A stretch of 64,000 nt of DNA from Actinobacillus seminis (GCF_002263215.1 NZ_NLFK01000003.1:124001-188000); one strand, 5' to 3'. Shown: positions 1 through 10,267, counted from the first letter of the stretch. Notes: a model not told the origin generated them from the letters alone. Numbers and translations are program-made.

Positions 1-703
1 GTAAATAAAATGACAACAAAATCAAAAATGGTGCCAACATCATCACACGCAACATTTTCGTGATCACCGAAATATCCGCCACTTGTGCGCTGATATTTTT
101 GCCTGCGGTATAAACTTGCGCGACTTCATGCACACTGGAGCCGATATAAATCCCAAATTGCCCCGCTGACAATCCATCAATATAGCGATAAATCATCGGA
201 TACAAAAACATGGCGATCGTCCCGAAAATCACTACCAAAGCAATGGCAACGGAGACTTTATGCGAATCGGCTTTCACTACCGGTTCCGCCGCTAAAATCG
301 CCGCAGCACCGCAAATACTGCATCCGGTCGCGGTCAAATACACCGTATGTTTATCCATCTTTAACAGATAAATGCCCAAAAAACAGGTGATGCAACAGGT
401 ACTGATCAGCATGATGGCATCTGTCATAATCGCATTACCACCCACTAACGCAATATCTTGAAATGTGATATTAAATCCATACAAAACAATTCCTAAGCGC
501 AACAATTTCCCTTTGGCAAAGGCAACCCCTTCATCAGCCAGCGGCGCCAGCTTGGGATATAAGGTATTGCCTATCACCAATCCCAATAAAATAGCGATAG
601 TCAATGCGCTAAGCTGCCAATGCAACACCAACTCACTTAATGACAACATTTTGGCAAAAAGCGTTACCAAAATAACAATGGTTAAACCGATTATCTTTTT
701 CAT
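1..703 (-). CDS. yeiH: YeiH/UPF0324-family membrane protein, C-terminus cut by window edge
   Basis: Reading leftward from an ATG at 703, an open frame runs off the window at base 1 (about 234 residues seen). It starts [16 protein letters not shown] and continues as a string of hydrophobic helices. It contains [17 protein letters not shown] and [15 protein letters not shown], which I recognise as the conserved glycine-rich and histidine motifs of the UPF0324 (YeiH, putative sulfate exporter) family. It lies back to back with a LysR regulator at 807, the usual arrangement for this family, so the 704-806 gap should hold both promoters. The substrate is predicted in the family, not proven here. 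Confidence 0.85.
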   Translation of the reverse strand, partial: MKKIIGLTIVILVTLFAKMLSLSELVLHWQLSALTIAILLGLVIGNTLYPKLAPLADEGVAFAKGKLLRLGIVLYGFNITFQDIALVGGNAIMTDAIMLISTCCITCFLGIYLLKMDKHTVYLTATGCSICGAAAILAAEPVVKADSHKVSVAIALVVIFGTIAMFLYPMIYRYIDGLSAGQFGIYIGSSVHEVAQVYTAGKNISAQVADISVITKMLRVMMLAPFLILLSFYL

Positions 704-806
704 ATTTTTCCCCTTTAATGCTAAAGCATAGACTACGTAAAAATAATTTATGAGTAAAACAAATAATATTGCTATAATCAATCGATTTTTTAGCTAAGGA
801 AGCGAG

Positions 807-1685
807 ATGAAAATTACATTAAAACAGCTGCGAATTTTTTGTAGCATTTATCGGCTGGGTTCAACCACATTGGCAAGCGAAGAATTAGCGTTATCCCAAT
901 CGGCGGTGAGTAATGCCTTAAACACCTTAGAACACAGCCTAAATCATCCTTTATTTGAACGTGACGGAAAAAAACTGGTACGCAATGCGACAGCAAAAAA
1001 ACTCTATCCGCAAGCGTGCTCAATTTTGAAACAAATTTATGATATTGAAGATAATTTTTCCAAAGGCGTGAGCAAACTTATTATCGGTGCCAGTACCACC
1101 ATTGGCAATTATTTATTACCGCAACAAATTTCCGCATTTACTCAACACTATCCACAAATTGAAATTGAATTACACGTACATAACACCAAAGAAATTTGCG
1201 AAGGCGTAAAACATTTTGATTATGATTGGGGATTTATCGAAGGCGAAAATCAACTGGAAGAATTGGTAGCAGAAAAATGGCTAGAAGATGAATTGACCTT
1301 ATTTGTCGCCACACAAAGTCGCTGGCTGAATCAAAAGACCCATGAGTTGACGCCGGCGCAATTAAACCAATTGCCACTGGTATTAAGAGAAAAAGGCTCC
1401 GGCACGAGAGAAACCGTTGAACATCTGATTTTATCTCATTTATCTCAACCTGCCGTCTTGCAACTTAGTCATTCGGAAGCCATCCGCCAAGCAGTGATCC
1501 ACGATTTCGGCATTGGTTGCTTGTCCAAACTCGTGTTAAATGATGCTTTTCGCTTGGGAAAAATTCGTTATCTCTCTTTGCAAGGTAAAACGCTCACGCG
1601 ACAATTATGGCAAATCCGGCACCGCAATAAACATATTTCTGCTGAACTCGATTTATTTATTCAATATTGTCAAAAAGTGCGGTGA
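807..1685 (+). CDS. LysR-family transcriptional regulator (YeiE-like)
   Basis: A 292-residue protein. The N-terminal winged helix-turn-helix is clear (about residues 1-60: LKQLRIFCSIYRLGSTTLAS, then QSAVSNALNTLEHSL and LFERDG). A periplasmic-binding-like effector domain follows, with the family sequence KGSGTRE near residue 196. Length is normal for LysR proteins. It is divergent from the YeiH-type exporter, and LysR proteins often control the divergent neighbour, so control of that exporter is the natural inference. In E. coli the equivalent pair is yeiE-yeiH. The effector is unknown. Confidence 0.9.
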   Translation: MKITLKQLRIFCSIYRLGSTTLASEELALSQSAVSNALNTLEHSLNHPLFERDGKKLVRNATAKKLYPQACSILKQIYDIEDNFSKGVSKLIIGASTTIGNYLLPQQISAFTQHYPQIEIELHVHNTKEICEGVKHFDYDWGFIEGENQLEELVAEKWLEDELTLFVATQSRWLNQKTHELTPAQLNQLPLVLREKGSGTRETVEHLILSHLSQPAVLQLSHSEAIRQAVIHDFGIGCLSKLVLNDAFRLGKIRYLSLQGKTLTRQLWQIRHRNKHISAELDLFIQYCQKVR

Positions 1686-1713
1686 AAAAAGCTTATATTT
1701 TCCACCGCACTTT
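1674..1713 (+). terminator. Hairpin made of two inverted uptake signals
   Basis: AAAGTGCGGT at 1674-1683 faces ACCGCACTTT at 1704-1713, giving a 10-bp stem with a 20-nt loop. It spans the stop of the LysR gene and lies just beyond the convergent nagK end, so it can serve both strands. Paired DNA uptake sequences used as terminators are a known Pasteurellaceae habit. Confidence 0.7.
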
Positions 1714-1729
1714 AAGCGACAAAATCAAT

Positions 1730-2647
1730 TTATGCACGCGATAAAAATAACGCTGCCGCGCCGCGTACGCCGCTCGAATCGCCATATTTGGCTTTTTTAA
1801 TCACCGGCATTTTAGCGCTACGCATAATGTGCCGCGGTAAGGCTTTCGGCAAAGCGTCATACAAATAGTCAAAATTCGATAACCCACCGGCTAACACGAT
1901 CAAATTCGGATCGAAAATCGTCACCAAATTGCCGATACTGATCGCGGCTAATTCAATAAAAAGTTCGACAAATTTGACCGCACTTTGTTCACCGGCATAA
2001 AAGCGCTCAATAATTTCTTTTGCCGATAGCGACTGCCCTTGTAAATCGCGATACAACATTTCAAATCCGCGACCGGATAAATAATTATCCAAACAAGCAC
2101 GATTTCCACACCCGCATTCATAAATCGGCGCCTTATCCCAACCGAGTAATTTTAAGGCATGATAATTCAGTTGCATATGTCCCACTTCGCCCGCCATGCC
2201 GGATTGACCGGAATGCACTTTACCGTTAATCACCAAGCCGCCGCCAAAACCGGTACCTAAAATGAAACCGACTACGCTGGTATATTGCTGATTTTCCTCC
2301 GCCCATGCTTCCGATAACACCATACAATTGGCGTCATTTTCCGCCCGCACTTCGCGTCCTAAACGCGCAGATAAATCCCGCAAAATTGTTTTGTTATCAG
2401 CGGCACGAATATTCGTGATTTCGGCAATGCCGCTTTCCGGATCCACAAAACCGGGTAATCCCAACCCGACAGAACCTTGACACACAAATTTTTCATCCGC
2501 TTTTTTGACTAAATTTACAATCGTATTCAGCCATTCTTCGTAATCCTCTTTCGGCGTCGGAACACGTTCGGAATACTGTTTTTCGAGCTTGTCGTTAAAC
2601 ACCGCCAACTCAATTTTAGTTCCGCCAATATCAACACCATACAACAT
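1730..2647 (-). CDS. nagK: N-acetyl-D-glucosamine kinase (ROK family)
   Basis: 305 residues. It opens with the ROK phosphate-binding motif [24 protein letters not shown] and a second nucleotide loop [16 protein letters not shown] follow. The catalytic Asp lies in ENDANC. The ROK signature with zinc cysteines [19 protein letters not shown] is present. Length and the spacing of the motifs match E. coli NagK (about 303 residues), which phosphorylates GlcNAc recovered from peptidoglycan and amino sugars in the cytoplasm. It stands alone on the minus strand. The start is the only reasonable ATG before the GGTK motif. Confidence 0.92.
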   Translation of the reverse strand: MLYGVDIGGTKIELAVFNDKLEKQYSERVPTPKEDYEEWLNTIVNLVKKADEKFVCQGSVGLGLPGFVDPESGIAEITNIRAADNKTILRDLSARLGREVRAENDANCMVLSEAWAEENQQYTSVVGFILGTGFGGGLVINGKVHSGQSGMAGEVGHMQLNYHALKLLGWDKAPIYECGCGNRACLDNYLSGRGFEMLYRDLQGQSLSAKEIIERFYAGEQSAVKFVELFIELAAISIGNLVTIFDPNLIVLAGGLSNFDYLYDALPKALPRHIMRSAKMPVIKKAKYGDSSGVRGAAALFLSRA

Positions 2648-2765
2648 AAAATCACCTCTTAAATAAACTACATCAGTTAAAAAAGCTCTTTAATTTTAAC
2701 CGCACTTTTCGGCTAATGCTTTGCGCCGGATCGTCTTTTGACAAAAAACGGGCACCATCCCCCCC

Positions 2766-2990
2766 TCATTTGGCCAACACGGATCGCAAAAAATAAGATA
2801 ATGTTAAAATAATACCGGAAATAAAGGCATAGGGAACGCTGCCGGTTTCTTTGAACCCACCTAAGAAATGCTCAAAAGTGCCCAATCCGTTACCCAGTTG
2901 CCAATACCGGCAGAAAATCAAAGTAAAAAGTGGTACAAAACAAAGCAACAAGGTATATAATGACAAACGTTTTAACATATTTATAACCAT
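2766..2990 (-). CDS. Small two-helix membrane protein, function unknown
   Basis: 74 residues with two hydrophobic stretches: residues 8-26 (SLYTLLLCFVPLFTLIFC) and 52-70 (VPYAFISGIILTLSYFL), joined by a loop. No family recognised. An inner start at Met5 (2978) is equally possible; neither has a strong ribosome binding site. It is divergent from ribA. The regular amphipathic pattern and the absence of an overlapping gene favour a real small gene. Confidence 0.5.
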   Translation of the reverse strand: MVINMLKRLSLYTLLLCFVPLFTLIFCRYWQLGNGLGTFEHFLGGFKETGSVPYAFISGIILTLSYFLRSVLAK

Positions 2991-3061
2991 ATTGCGTGGT
3001 AATTTAGTACAGGAAAGTACATTCTATCACTAATAGAACAAAATAAATTAAGGATTTAATT

Positions 3062-3739
3062 ATGGCAAAAATTCAATTAGTTACTCAAGCCAAGCTTCCG
3101 ACAGAATTTGGTATTTTTCGTATTGTCGGTTTTGAATTCCCTGATAGCCAAAAAGAACATGTCGCATTAGTGATGGGAGATATTAGCGATAAAGACTCCC
3201 CCGTGTTAGCCCGCATTCATTCGGAATGTTTAACCGGCGATGCGTTGCACAGTCTAAAATGCGATTGCGGCTTCCAGCTTGCCACTGCCCTGCGCCAAAT
3301 CAGCGAAGAGGGTCGCGGCATATTGATTTATCACCGTGCAGAAGGGCGCGGCATTGGCTTAATTAACAAAATTCGTGCCTATTCATTGCAAGATCAAGGC
3401 ATGGACACCATTGAAGCCAATTTAGCCCTCGGCTTTGCCGCTGACGAACGCAATTTCGATGTGTGTGCCGATATTTTTGAGTTATTGGGCGTGGAAAAAG
3501 TCCGCTTGCTGACCAATAACCCGGAAAAAATTGAAACCATGAAACGTGCCGGGATTAATGTGGTAGAACGCGTTCCGCTTAACGTTGGCGAGAATCGTTA
3601 CAACACCGAATATCTCGACACTAAAGCGAAAAAAATGGGGCATTTTATCGTGCATAACAATCAAAAACATTTGATGACCTGCCCGCATTGTCAAGAAGAA
3701 GTGCCACAAGATCATACGCTGCAAGAAAACGAAAAATGA
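3062..3739 (+). CDS. ribA: GTP cyclohydrolase II
   Basis: 225 residues. It catalyses the first step of riboflavin synthesis from GTP. The zinc-binding cysteines are in [19 protein letters not shown]. The GTP site has [10 protein letters not shown], and the C-terminal [16 protein letters not shown] motif is intact. The start ATG follows AAGGA by eight bases. Slightly longer than E. coli RibA (196), ending with a Cys-rich tail ([11 protein letters not shown]). It is not linked to the other rib gene here (ribD near 44.7 kb). I see no FMN riboswitch in the short upstream gap. Confidence 0.95.
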   Translation: MAKIQLVTQAKLPTEFGIFRIVGFEFPDSQKEHVALVMGDISDKDSPVLARIHSECLTGDALHSLKCDCGFQLATALRQISEEGRGILIYHRAEGRGIGLINKIRAYSLQDQGMDTIEANLALGFAADERNFDVCADIFELLGVEKVRLLTNNPEKIETMKRAGINVVERVPLNVGENRYNTEYLDTKAKKMGHFIVHNNQKHLMTCPHCQEEVPQDHTLQENEK

Positions 3740-3762
3740 TCGTTTAATTTTCATTACAAATA

Positions 3763-3804
3763 AAAAGTGCGGTTAAAATCTTTCATTTTTTAACCGCACT
3801 TTTC
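3763..3804. terminator. Inverted uptake-signal hairpin between convergent ribA and ilvH
   Basis: AAAAGTGCGGTTAAAA and its near-perfect complement TTTTAACCGCACTTTT form a long stem around a short loop. The T-rich right arm serves ribA, and the A-rich left arm becomes a U-tract for ilvH transcripts, so it can work in both directions. Confidence 0.75.
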
Positions 3805-3820
3805 GTTTATTATCAATTCA

Positions 3821-4312
3821 TTATAGACAATTTTTCTCACCACGAGAAAGGCTAATCAAACCGGAACGAACAATTTCGATTAATTGGCTTTCTTGTTTGA
3901 TCGCTGCCACAAATGCATCTAATTTGTCGTTGGTACCGACTAATTGGATGGTATAAGATTTGGTAGTGACATCCACAATTTGTCCACGGAAAATTTCAGT
4001 TAAGCGTTTTAATTCATCACGCGAATTACCTTGTGCTTTTACTTTCACCAACATCACTTCACGCTCGACGTGTTCGCAATCGCTTAAATTGATCACTTTA
4101 AATACATCAACTAATTTATGTAATTGCTTTTCAATTTGCTCCAGCACTTGCTCATCGCCATAGGCTTCAATAGTCATACGCGACAAGGTCGGATCATCTG
4201 TCGGCGCAACAGTCAAACTTTCGATATTGAATGCCCGTTGAGAAAATAAGCCCACAACGCGAGATAATGCTCCTGATTCATTTTCTAATAATACTGATAA
4301 AATTCTACGCAT
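3821..4312 (-). CDS. ilvH: Acetolactate synthase small (regulatory) subunit
   Basis: 163 residues, the usual length for IlvH. It opens with an ACT domain (RRILSVLLENESGALSRVVG, then RAFNIESLTV), the valine-binding regulatory module. The C-terminal ALS-small domain contains VKVKAQGNSRDEL and EIVRSGLISLSRG. Its start overlaps the ilvI stop by one base, so the two are translationally coupled and form the AHAS III holoenzyme of valine, leucine and isoleucine synthesis. Confidence 0.96.
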   Translation of the reverse strand: MRRILSVLLENESGALSRVVGLFSQRAFNIESLTVAPTDDPTLSRMTIEAYGDEQVLEQIEKQLHKLVDVFKVINLSDCEHVEREVMLVKVKAQGNSRDELKRLTEIFRGQIVDVTTKSYTIQLVGTNDKLDAFVAAIKQESQLIEIVRSGLISLSRGEKNCL

Positions 4313-6030
4313 TATGCCTTCTCCGGTTTAGTTAAAATCATCTCATTCATTGCTCCGCCACGTACTTGCATTGGATAGACGTGCTCGGTTTCATCCACTT
4401 TAATATCCACAAATACCAATTTGTCTTTGATACTAAAGGCTTTCGTGAGTTTTTCCTCTAATTCGGCTAAGCTGTCAATTTGGATCCCAATATGTCCATA
4501 GGCTTCGGCAATTTTGACAAAATTCGGCAACGAATTCATATAAGATTGCGAGTGACGACCGGAATAAATCAAATCCTGCCATTGTTTTACCATGCCCAAG
4601 AAACGGTTATTGAGGCTAACGATCACCACCGGAATGCCATATTGTTGTGCGGTGGATAATTCTTGAATATTCATTTGAATACTGCCATCCCCTGTCACAC
4701 AGACAACCGTTGCATCCGGATGCGCTAATTTCACACCCAACGCCGCCGGAAGACCAAATCCCATGGTACCAAGCCCGCCGGAATTAATCCAACGACGAGG
4801 TTTATCAAACGGATAATGTAAGGCGGCGAACATTTGGTGCTGCCCCACATCAGACGCCACATAAGCATTTCCTTTCGTCAAACGGTAAATGGTTTCAATG
4901 ACGTGCTGCGGTTTAATTTCTTGGCTGTTGCGATCAAATTCTAAACATTTCACCGCCCGCCATTGTTCGATTTGTTGCCACCATTCCTCTAAAGAAGATT
5001 GTGCTTTGGATAAATCCTCGCCATCTAATAATGAAAGGAACTCATTTAGCACATTTTCCGCGCTACCGACAATCGGAATTGCTGCCGGAACATTTTTGGA
5101 AATTGATGTCGGATCCACATCAATATGAACTACTTTCGCATTTGGACAATATTTGGCTAAATTATTGGTCGTCCGGTCATCAAAACGCACGCCGATCCCT
5201 AAAATCAAATCGCTTTCATGCATTGCATTATTCGCTTCGTAGGTTCCGTGCATCCCTAACATCCCCAAGAATTGTTTGTCCGTACTCGGATAAGCGCCCA
5301 ATCCCATTAAAGAAGACGTTACCGGAAAATGCAATTGTTGCGCCAATTGAATCAGTTGCCGGCTACAATTGGCATTAATCGCACCTCCGCCAACAAATAA
5401 AATCGGTTTTTTCGCCACTAATAAGGCTTTTAATGCTTTCTTAATCTGTCCTTTATGCCCTTGTGTTGTCGGGTTGTAAGAACGCATGGTAATATCCTTA
5501 GGATAGGTATAAGGATATTTATTCGCCGGATTGACCACATCTTTCGGCAAGTCAATCACTACCGGTCCCGGACGCCCCGTTGATGCAATATAAAAGGCTT
5601 TTTTGATAATCTCCGGCAGTTCTTCCGCATTTTTCACTAAGAAACTGTGTTTTACCACAGGACGGGAAATTCCCACCATATCACATTCTTGAAACGCATC
5701 GCGACCAATTAAACTTGACATTACTTGCCCGGAAAAAACCACCAACGGAATCGAATCCATATAGGCCGTCGCAATGCCGGTAATCGCATTGGTTGCCCCC
5801 GGTCCGGATGTGACCAGCACCACTCCGACTTCCCCGGTCGCACGCGCATAACCGTCTGCCATATGAACCGCCGCTTGTTCGTGTCTAACAAGAATATGCT
5901 CAATACCGCCCAAGGTATGAATGGCATCATAAATGTCCAACACGGAACCGCCGGGATAACCAAATACAAACTTCACACCTTGATCGCGTAAAGATTGTAC
6001 AACCATTTCTGCACCTGATAGTTTTTTCAT
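4312..6030 (-). CDS. ilvI: Acetolactate synthase large (catalytic) subunit
   Basis: 572 residues from the ATG at 6030, chosen because GAGG lies five bases upstream; a GTG two codons earlier is less likely. ThDP enzyme with the catalytic Glu in [19 protein letters not shown], an FAD region (GVRFDDRTT), and the ThDP/Mg motif [14 protein letters not shown] followed by [12 protein letters not shown]. It condenses two pyruvates (or pyruvate with 2-oxobutyrate). Forms an operon with ilvH. The 6037-6314 upstream gap is very AT-rich, as expected of an Lrp-type leader, but no clear operator can be read. Confidence 0.96.
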   Translation of the reverse strand: MKKLSGAEMVVQSLRDQGVKFVFGYPGGSVLDIYDAIHTLGGIEHILVRHEQAAVHMADGYARATGEVGVVLVTSGPGATNAITGIATAYMDSIPLVVFSGQVMSSLIGRDAFQECDMVGISRPVVKHSFLVKNAEELPEIIKKAFYIASTGRPGPVVIDLPKDVVNPANKYPYTYPKDITMRSYNPTTQGHKGQIKKALKALLVAKKPILFVGGGAINANCSRQLIQLAQQLHFPVTSSLMGLGAYPSTDKQFLGMLGMHGTYEANNAMHESDLILGIGVRFDDRTTNNLAKYCPNAKVVHIDVDPTSISKNVPAAIPIVGSAENVLNEFLSLLDGEDLSKAQSSLEEWWQQIEQWRAVKCLEFDRNSQEIKPQHVIETIYRLTKGNAYVASDVGQHQMFAALHYPFDKPRRWINSGGLGTMGFGLPAALGVKLAHPDATVVCVTGDGSIQMNIQELSTAQQYGIPVVIVSLNNRFLGMVKQWQDLIYSGRHSQSYMNSLPNFVKIAEAYGHIGIQIDSLAELEEKLTKAFSIKDKLVFVDIKVDETEHVYPMQVRGGAMNEMILTKPEKA

Positions 6031-6229
6031 TTTCACCTCACAAATCCACCGCTCTTTTACCTGCTCTCATGCATTGACCTATTTCTGTTTTCAGCTTGTT
6101 ATTTTTATCTAAATCAAAATTATTTGTCTATCACTATTTTTATCAAAACCAAGATAAAAAACAAAACATAAAAGAACAAAAATCTAAAAATAAAATATTT
6201 TCGATATTTTATAAAGATAATCAAATTAA

Positions 6230-6261
6230 AATACAAAAAAATGCAACTTTATGTCGCATTT
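6230..6261 (-). terminator. Intrinsic terminator of the NhaC-family gene
   Basis: On the minus strand AAATGCGAC pairs with GTTGCATTT (one G-T pair) around a five-base loop, followed by seven U residues. It lies about 50 bases after the stop of the carrier gene and isolates it from ilvIH downstream. Confidence 0.8.
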
Positions 6262-6314
6262 TATAAAATAAGCAGTATTTAATTTTTATTTAAATATTTT
6301 GAACGGGATCACAA

Positions 6315-7838
6315 TTAACGCTTTTTAAACATTAAAACGAGTAGCGTAAGAGAAATCGCAGTAGCAATAAAACCCAACAAACCGGATTGAGTGAAACCAA
6401 CAACCAAATAGCCGATAATGGTTGCAACAGCCACAGTTAAAGAGTAAGGCAATTGCGTTGTTACGTGATCCATATGGTTACATTTTGCCCCGGTCGAAGA
6501 CAAAATCGTGGTATCGGATACGGGAGAACAATGATCACCACACACCGCTCCTGCCATAACCGCAGATAAACAAGGTAACATTAATTCCGGAGCAGAATGT
6601 GCTGCAATAGCTGCCGCGATAGGGAGCATAATGCCGAACGTCCCCCAGCTGGTTCCTGTCGAAAATGCCATCACTGCGCCAAGAATAAATAACAACGCCG
6701 GCAATACAGCTATCGGTAAACTATCAGAAACTAAGCCGGATAAATAGGTACCGGTTTTCATATCACCGACGACATTATTGATTGTCCACGCAAAACATAA
6801 AATTAAAATTGCTCCGGACATAGATTTCATTCCGACCAGCCAGGATAATCCGTATTCTTTCAAGCTTACTTGGCGATCCCATAAAATACATAGGCTTACT
6901 GTCAATACGGCTAACGAACCGCCTACGACTAAAGAAATGCCCACGGTAGTATTTTCGAATGCCCCTAACACAGAAAAGGCTTGTCCCTGTTCAGACAATG
7001 CTTGACTACCGGTATATAACATCATCGCAACAGTTGCAATAATTAAGGCAAGAATAGGCAAAATCAAATTTCTTACATGCCCATGATTACCGGATTGTAT
7101 TTCCTCCTGTTCTTCATGTTCCAATGCTAATCGCTCATGTCTTGCCATCGATCCCAGATCGAAAGAAAAATAAGCCACAAAAAACACCATAACAATAGAA
7201 AAAATCGCATAAAAATTCATTGCACTCATTGCCATAAAAGCACCGATTGGCGAATATTCCGTCATGGCATAAGAAGCCAATAAACCTGAAATTAAGGTGA
7301 TAATATACGCGCCCCAACTGGATACCGGCATCAAAACGCACATTGGCGCAGCGGTTGAATCTAAAATATAGGCGAGTTTTGCACGGGAAACGTTAAATTT
7401 ATCTGTTACCGGACGGGCAATCGCACCTACTGCGAGACTATGAAAATAGTCATCAATAAAAGTAATAAAAACTAATGACGCTGCCATTAATTTTGCACCG
7501 CGGCGCCCCTTAATTCGTTGCTGTGCCCACTCAGCAAAAGCACGATTACTTCCGGAAACCGTTAAAAGTACAGTTAAAATTCCCAATAGTAATAAAAATA
7601 ACAGAATATTAACTGCACCAAAATTTACCCCCTCTTCACCGCTATAAAATAACGAAACAACATTATTAAATAAATAACGAAAACTTCCTATAATATTGAA
7701 ATCCGCTAACATAAAAGCACCGATAATAATACCGATACTTAACGCTAAAATCACTTTGCGAGTCACGATTGCTAACAATAAAGCCAGCAACGGCGGGACA
7801 ACTGACCAAACAGAAATGGAATAATCTACAAGATTCAT
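6315..7838 (-). CDS. NhaC-family carrier under a lysine riboswitch (probable lysine transporter)
   Basis: 507 residues with roughly a dozen membrane helices. NhaC-family motifs include FIDDYFHSLAVGAIARP, STAAPMCVLMPVSSWGAYI and GAVCGDHCSPVSDTTILSS. Annotated in relatives as a Na+/H+ antiporter, but the mRNA leader carries a lysine riboswitch (7931-8098). NhaC-type genes behind lysine riboswitches have been proposed to be lysine importers (LysW group), so lysine uptake is the better guess. Adjacent to ilvIH, as I recall for H. influenzae, but with its own leader and terminator. Conserved acidic residues in the first motif look intact. Confidence 0.85.
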   Translation of the reverse strand: MNLVDYSISVWSVVPPLLALLLAIVTRKVILALSIGIIIGAFMLADFNIIGSFRYLFNNVVSLFYSGEEGVNFGAVNILLFLLLLGILTVLLTVSGSNRAFAEWAQQRIKGRRGAKLMAASLVFITFIDDYFHSLAVGAIARPVTDKFNVSRAKLAYILDSTAAPMCVLMPVSSWGAYIITLISGLLASYAMTEYSPIGAFMAMSAMNFYAIFSIVMVFFVAYFSFDLGSMARHERLALEHEEQEEIQSGNHGHVRNLILPILALIIATVAMMLYTGSQALSEQGQAFSVLGAFENTTVGISLVVGGSLAVLTVSLCILWDRQVSLKEYGLSWLVGMKSMSGAILILCFAWTINNVVGDMKTGTYLSGLVSDSLPIAVLPALLFILGAVMAFSTGTSWGTFGIMLPIAAAIAAHSAPELMLPCLSAVMAGAVCGDHCSPVSDTTILSSTGAKCNHMDHVTTQLPYSLTVAVATIIGYLVVGFTQSGLLGFIATAISLTLLVLMFKKR

Positions 7839-7903
7839 TATACGTTCTTCCTCAAATTTAAGGGAGAACCACTGACATAACTATTTTAAATATTAAAATA
7901 AAA

Positions 7904-7930
7904 AAGGCAGGCATTATTTAACCCAACCTA
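7904..7930 (-). terminator. Expression-platform terminator of the lysine riboswitch
   Basis: On the minus strand AGGTTGG and CCTGCCT can pair (one G-U, one mismatch), directly followed by six U. It starts immediately after the riboswitch 3' strand and 65 bases before the carrier ATG, which suits control by transcription attenuation. Confidence 0.65.
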
Positions 7931-8098
7931 ACCAGTAGCGCTCCATAGTAACTCAAAACTATGACAGTGACGTTTCTTTCGAACACGCCCCCAACCAATT
8001 AAAATGACTTTTAACTGATTTCGGCAACTATTCCTTTCCTTTTTCCTCATCGTTATCCACTCAGAAAAACTACTTATAATAGCTGCAACCTCTACGTA
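7931..8098 (-). promoter_or_regulatory. Lysine riboswitch (L-box)
   Basis: Read on the minus strand, this leader holds the conserved landmarks of the lysine riboswitch in the right order: GTAGAGGTTGC at the 5' side of the closing helix, AAAAAGGAAAGG, then GTTGCCGAA, CACTGTCATAG, and finally TATGGAGCGCTACT closing the structure. Spacing gives an aptamer of about 168 nt, the typical size. It sits upstream of the NhaC-family carrier and just before a terminator hairpin, so lysine binding should switch transcription off. Confidence 0.93.
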
Positions 8099-8296
8099 TG
8101 TAGGATGTCATGCAAGATTACAATAAGATACCTAAAATGCCAATCACTTTTACACAAAATAGAAAAATAAAATAGCATCAATGGAAAAATATTAAAATTT
8201 CCCACAAAATACCATTTACGCTCTATTATATTTTGGTTATTATTAGAACATTATTTAAATACATCCCTTCTACCCATAATATAAAAGGATATTAAA

Positions 8297-8700
8297 ATGA
8301 CTGAAATTTTGAAAACCCTAAATAATATTCGCAATTTAAGAGTGCTTTCACGCGGACTAAGCCTTAGCGAACTGGAAACGATTTTACAAAAAGTACAAAC
8401 TGTTGTTGAAGAAAAAAGAGTGGAAGTACAAGAAATTGAGCGTAAAGAACAAGAACGCCAAGCTCGAATTGAAAAATATAAAGAATTATTAGCACAAGAT
8501 GGAATTACTGTCGACGAATTAACAGAAATTCTCTCGTCCAAAACCTCTAACCTACGTAAAAAAGAGATCCTCGTCCCGCGAAATATCAATATGTAGATAT
8601 AGATGGCAAAACTAAAACCTAGACAGGTCAAGGCAGAACTCCACGTTTTATTCAGCAAGCGTTAGATTCCGGTAAATCCTTATCGGATTTTGAAATTTAA
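8297..8700 (+). pseudogene. hns: H-NS nucleoid protein, frameshifted and with an internal stop
   Basis: The first 87 codons encode an intact H-NS oligomerisation domain (MTEILKTLNNIRNLRVLSRG, then a long coiled coil). At an A6 run (8558-8563) the frame is lost; adding one A restores RDPRPAKYQYVDIDGKTKT. In that restored frame a TAG at 8620-8622 replaces the tryptophan of the TWTGQGR DNA-binding loop, and TGQGRTPRFIQQALDSGKS follows to a normal stop. Two lesions therefore separate the dimerisation domain from the DNA-binding domain. As read, a truncated 99-residue product lacking the AT-hook-like motif is made, which could act as an H-NS antagonist if stable. Confidence 0.88.
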
Positions 8701-8713
8701 TTTTATCCGTTAT

Positions 8714-8744
8714 AGAACAAAGCCTACAAAATAGACTTTGTTCT
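8714..8744 (+). terminator. Terminator of hns
   Basis: AGAACAAAG and CTTTGTTCT form a nine-pair stem and are followed by a T-rich stretch, 14 bases after the stop of the hns remnant. Confidence 0.75.
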
Positions 8745-8778
8745 TTCTTTATCCTAAAATAAAATGATTGTATTATAA

Positions 8779-8807
8779 AAAATGGCGGAATTTACTCCGC
8801 CATTTTT
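8779..8807 (-). terminator. Terminator of hemA
   Basis: AAATGGCGGA and TCCGCCATTT form a strong ten-pair stem. On the minus strand it is followed by a U-run, about 23 bases past the hemA stop. Confidence 0.8.
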
Positions 8808-8829
8808 CACACACGCCTTTTCACTTAAA

Positions 8830-10128
8830 TTAAGATTTAACATCCTTATTAATACTTTCGGAAAAAATTTGTAGCCCTTGCGAATTACCGCTTTTTACCA
8901 TTTTTTGGATGACTTGTGTTGGCTGATGTAATAATTTATTGGTTAATTTCCGACTCAATTCCTGCAACACCTGCGACGCATTTTCTCCTTGTTGCAAGGA
9001 CTGTAACGCTTTTTCTAATAAATCTTGACGAATTTGTTCCGCACTTTCACGATAAGTACGAATTAAATCGGAAGATTGGCGCACTTTCAACCATTCAAAA
9101 AAGTCTTCATTTTCTTGTGCAATAATGGCTTGTGCCTGTTTCGAGGCTTGTTCTCGTTGGTTGAGATTATGCCGGATAATATGCTGCAAATCATCCACCG
9201 TATAATGATAAACGCTTTCCAGTTTTCCGGCATTTTCATCCACATCACGCGGCACCGCAATATCCACAATCAACATGGGTTTATTTTTGCGCTGTTTTTG
9301 CGCCTGTTTCACCATGCCATAATCAATCAACACATTTGGGCTGCCCGTAGAGGTTATCACAATATCCGCTTGATTCAGCGCACCTTGTAAATTCTCCAAA
9401 GGCAGTACATCAATGAATTGCGGGCTTTCCAGCTTTTCAACCAAAGCTTGTGCGCGGCTTAAGGTACGATTAGCTATCGTCAATTGTTTAACCCCATGGC
9501 GTAATAAATGGCGACTGACTAACTCAATCGTCTCCCCGGCTCCCACCAGCAAAATATTTAAATTACTTAATTTTTCAAAAATTTGTCGAGCTAAACTACA
9601 AGCAGCATAAGCAACCGATACAGCACTTTCTCCAATCTGCGTCTCACTGCGTACCCGTTTCGCTGCTGAAAAAGTTTTCTGAAATAAGCGCGAAAATTCG
9701 CTTGACATAGTATGTTGGTAGTATTGCTCGCTCACTTGATAGGCTTGTTTCACCTGCCCAAGAATTTGCGGTTCACCTAAAATTAACGAATCCAATCCGC
9801 AAGCGACTCGCATCAAATGATGAGTGGCATCTTGATTATATTCGCTATACAAACAATCAGTTAGCTCATTTGCATTAAGTTGATGAATATTGGCAAACCA
9901 TGAAATACAACGATTCAGCCAATCTTGCTCCTGCGATGGCGATACAGTGCGATTATGGAAATATACTTCGGTTCGGTTGCACGTCGATAGAATCACTGCG
10001 CTGTCTGCTAATGCGAATTGCGTCAGTTGCTGCAACGCCAAAAGCCGCTTATCGTCGGAAAAGGAGACTTTTTCACGCACTGCAATAGTCGCGGTTTTGT
10101 GATTAATACCTAATGCTAAAATTGCCAT
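8830..10128 (-). CDS. hemA: Glutamyl-tRNA reductase
   Basis: 432 residues from the ATG at 10128, chosen because the family begins with (M)[12 protein letters not shown]; an upstream ATG adding eight residues is less likely. It carries the catalytic-cysteine motif [29 protein letters not shown], a Rossmann site ([16 protein letters not shown]), and a C-terminal dimerisation helix. It reduces glutamyl-tRNA to glutamate-1-semialdehyde, the first step of C5 haem synthesis. Length is slightly above E. coli HemA (418). Stand-alone transcript with its own terminator. Confidence 0.96.
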   Translation of the reverse strand: MAILALGINHKTATIAVREKVSFSDDKRLLALQQLTQFALADSAVILSTCNRTEVYFHNRTVSPSQEQDWLNRCISWFANIHQLNANELTDCLYSEYNQDATHHLMRVACGLDSLILGEPQILGQVKQAYQVSEQYYQHTMSSEFSRLFQKTFSAAKRVRSETQIGESAVSVAYAACSLARQIFEKLSNLNILLVGAGETIELVSRHLLRHGVKQLTIANRTLSRAQALVEKLESPQFIDVLPLENLQGALNQADIVITSTGSPNVLIDYGMVKQAQKQRKNKPMLIVDIAVPRDVDENAGKLESVYHYTVDDLQHIIRHNLNQREQASKQAQAIIAQENEDFFEWLKVRQSSDLIRTYRESAEQIRQDLLEKALQSLQQGENASQVLQELSRKLTNKLLHQPTQVIQKMVKSGNSQGLQIFSESINKDVKS

Positions 10129-10267
10129 AAACGATTTGTAAATCAACCGCACTTTTAAGCGGTTGTTCCCACAAGAAAAAATAAAACAAATAAAGATACG
10201 TTATTCTAATCCAATTGTAGTCCATTGAGCAAATTTAACTGACACGTTAGCAATCATTCGTCAATCT

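Noticed and set aside
704-806. Specific LysR box between yeiH and its regulator
   Set aside because: AT-rich with several T-N11-A options, none convincing enough to name.
2991-3061. FMN riboswitch before ribA
   Set aside because: The gap is only 71 bases and shows none of the conserved FMN aptamer segments.
6037-6229. Leader peptide or attenuator for ilvIH
   Set aside because: No short frame rich in Ile, Val or Leu codons with a ribosome site and no paired terminator/antiterminator in the ilvI direction.
8251-8658. 135-residue minus-strand frame opposite hns
   Set aside because: Low-complexity Ser/Arg-rich translation and complete overlap with the H-NS coding sequence.
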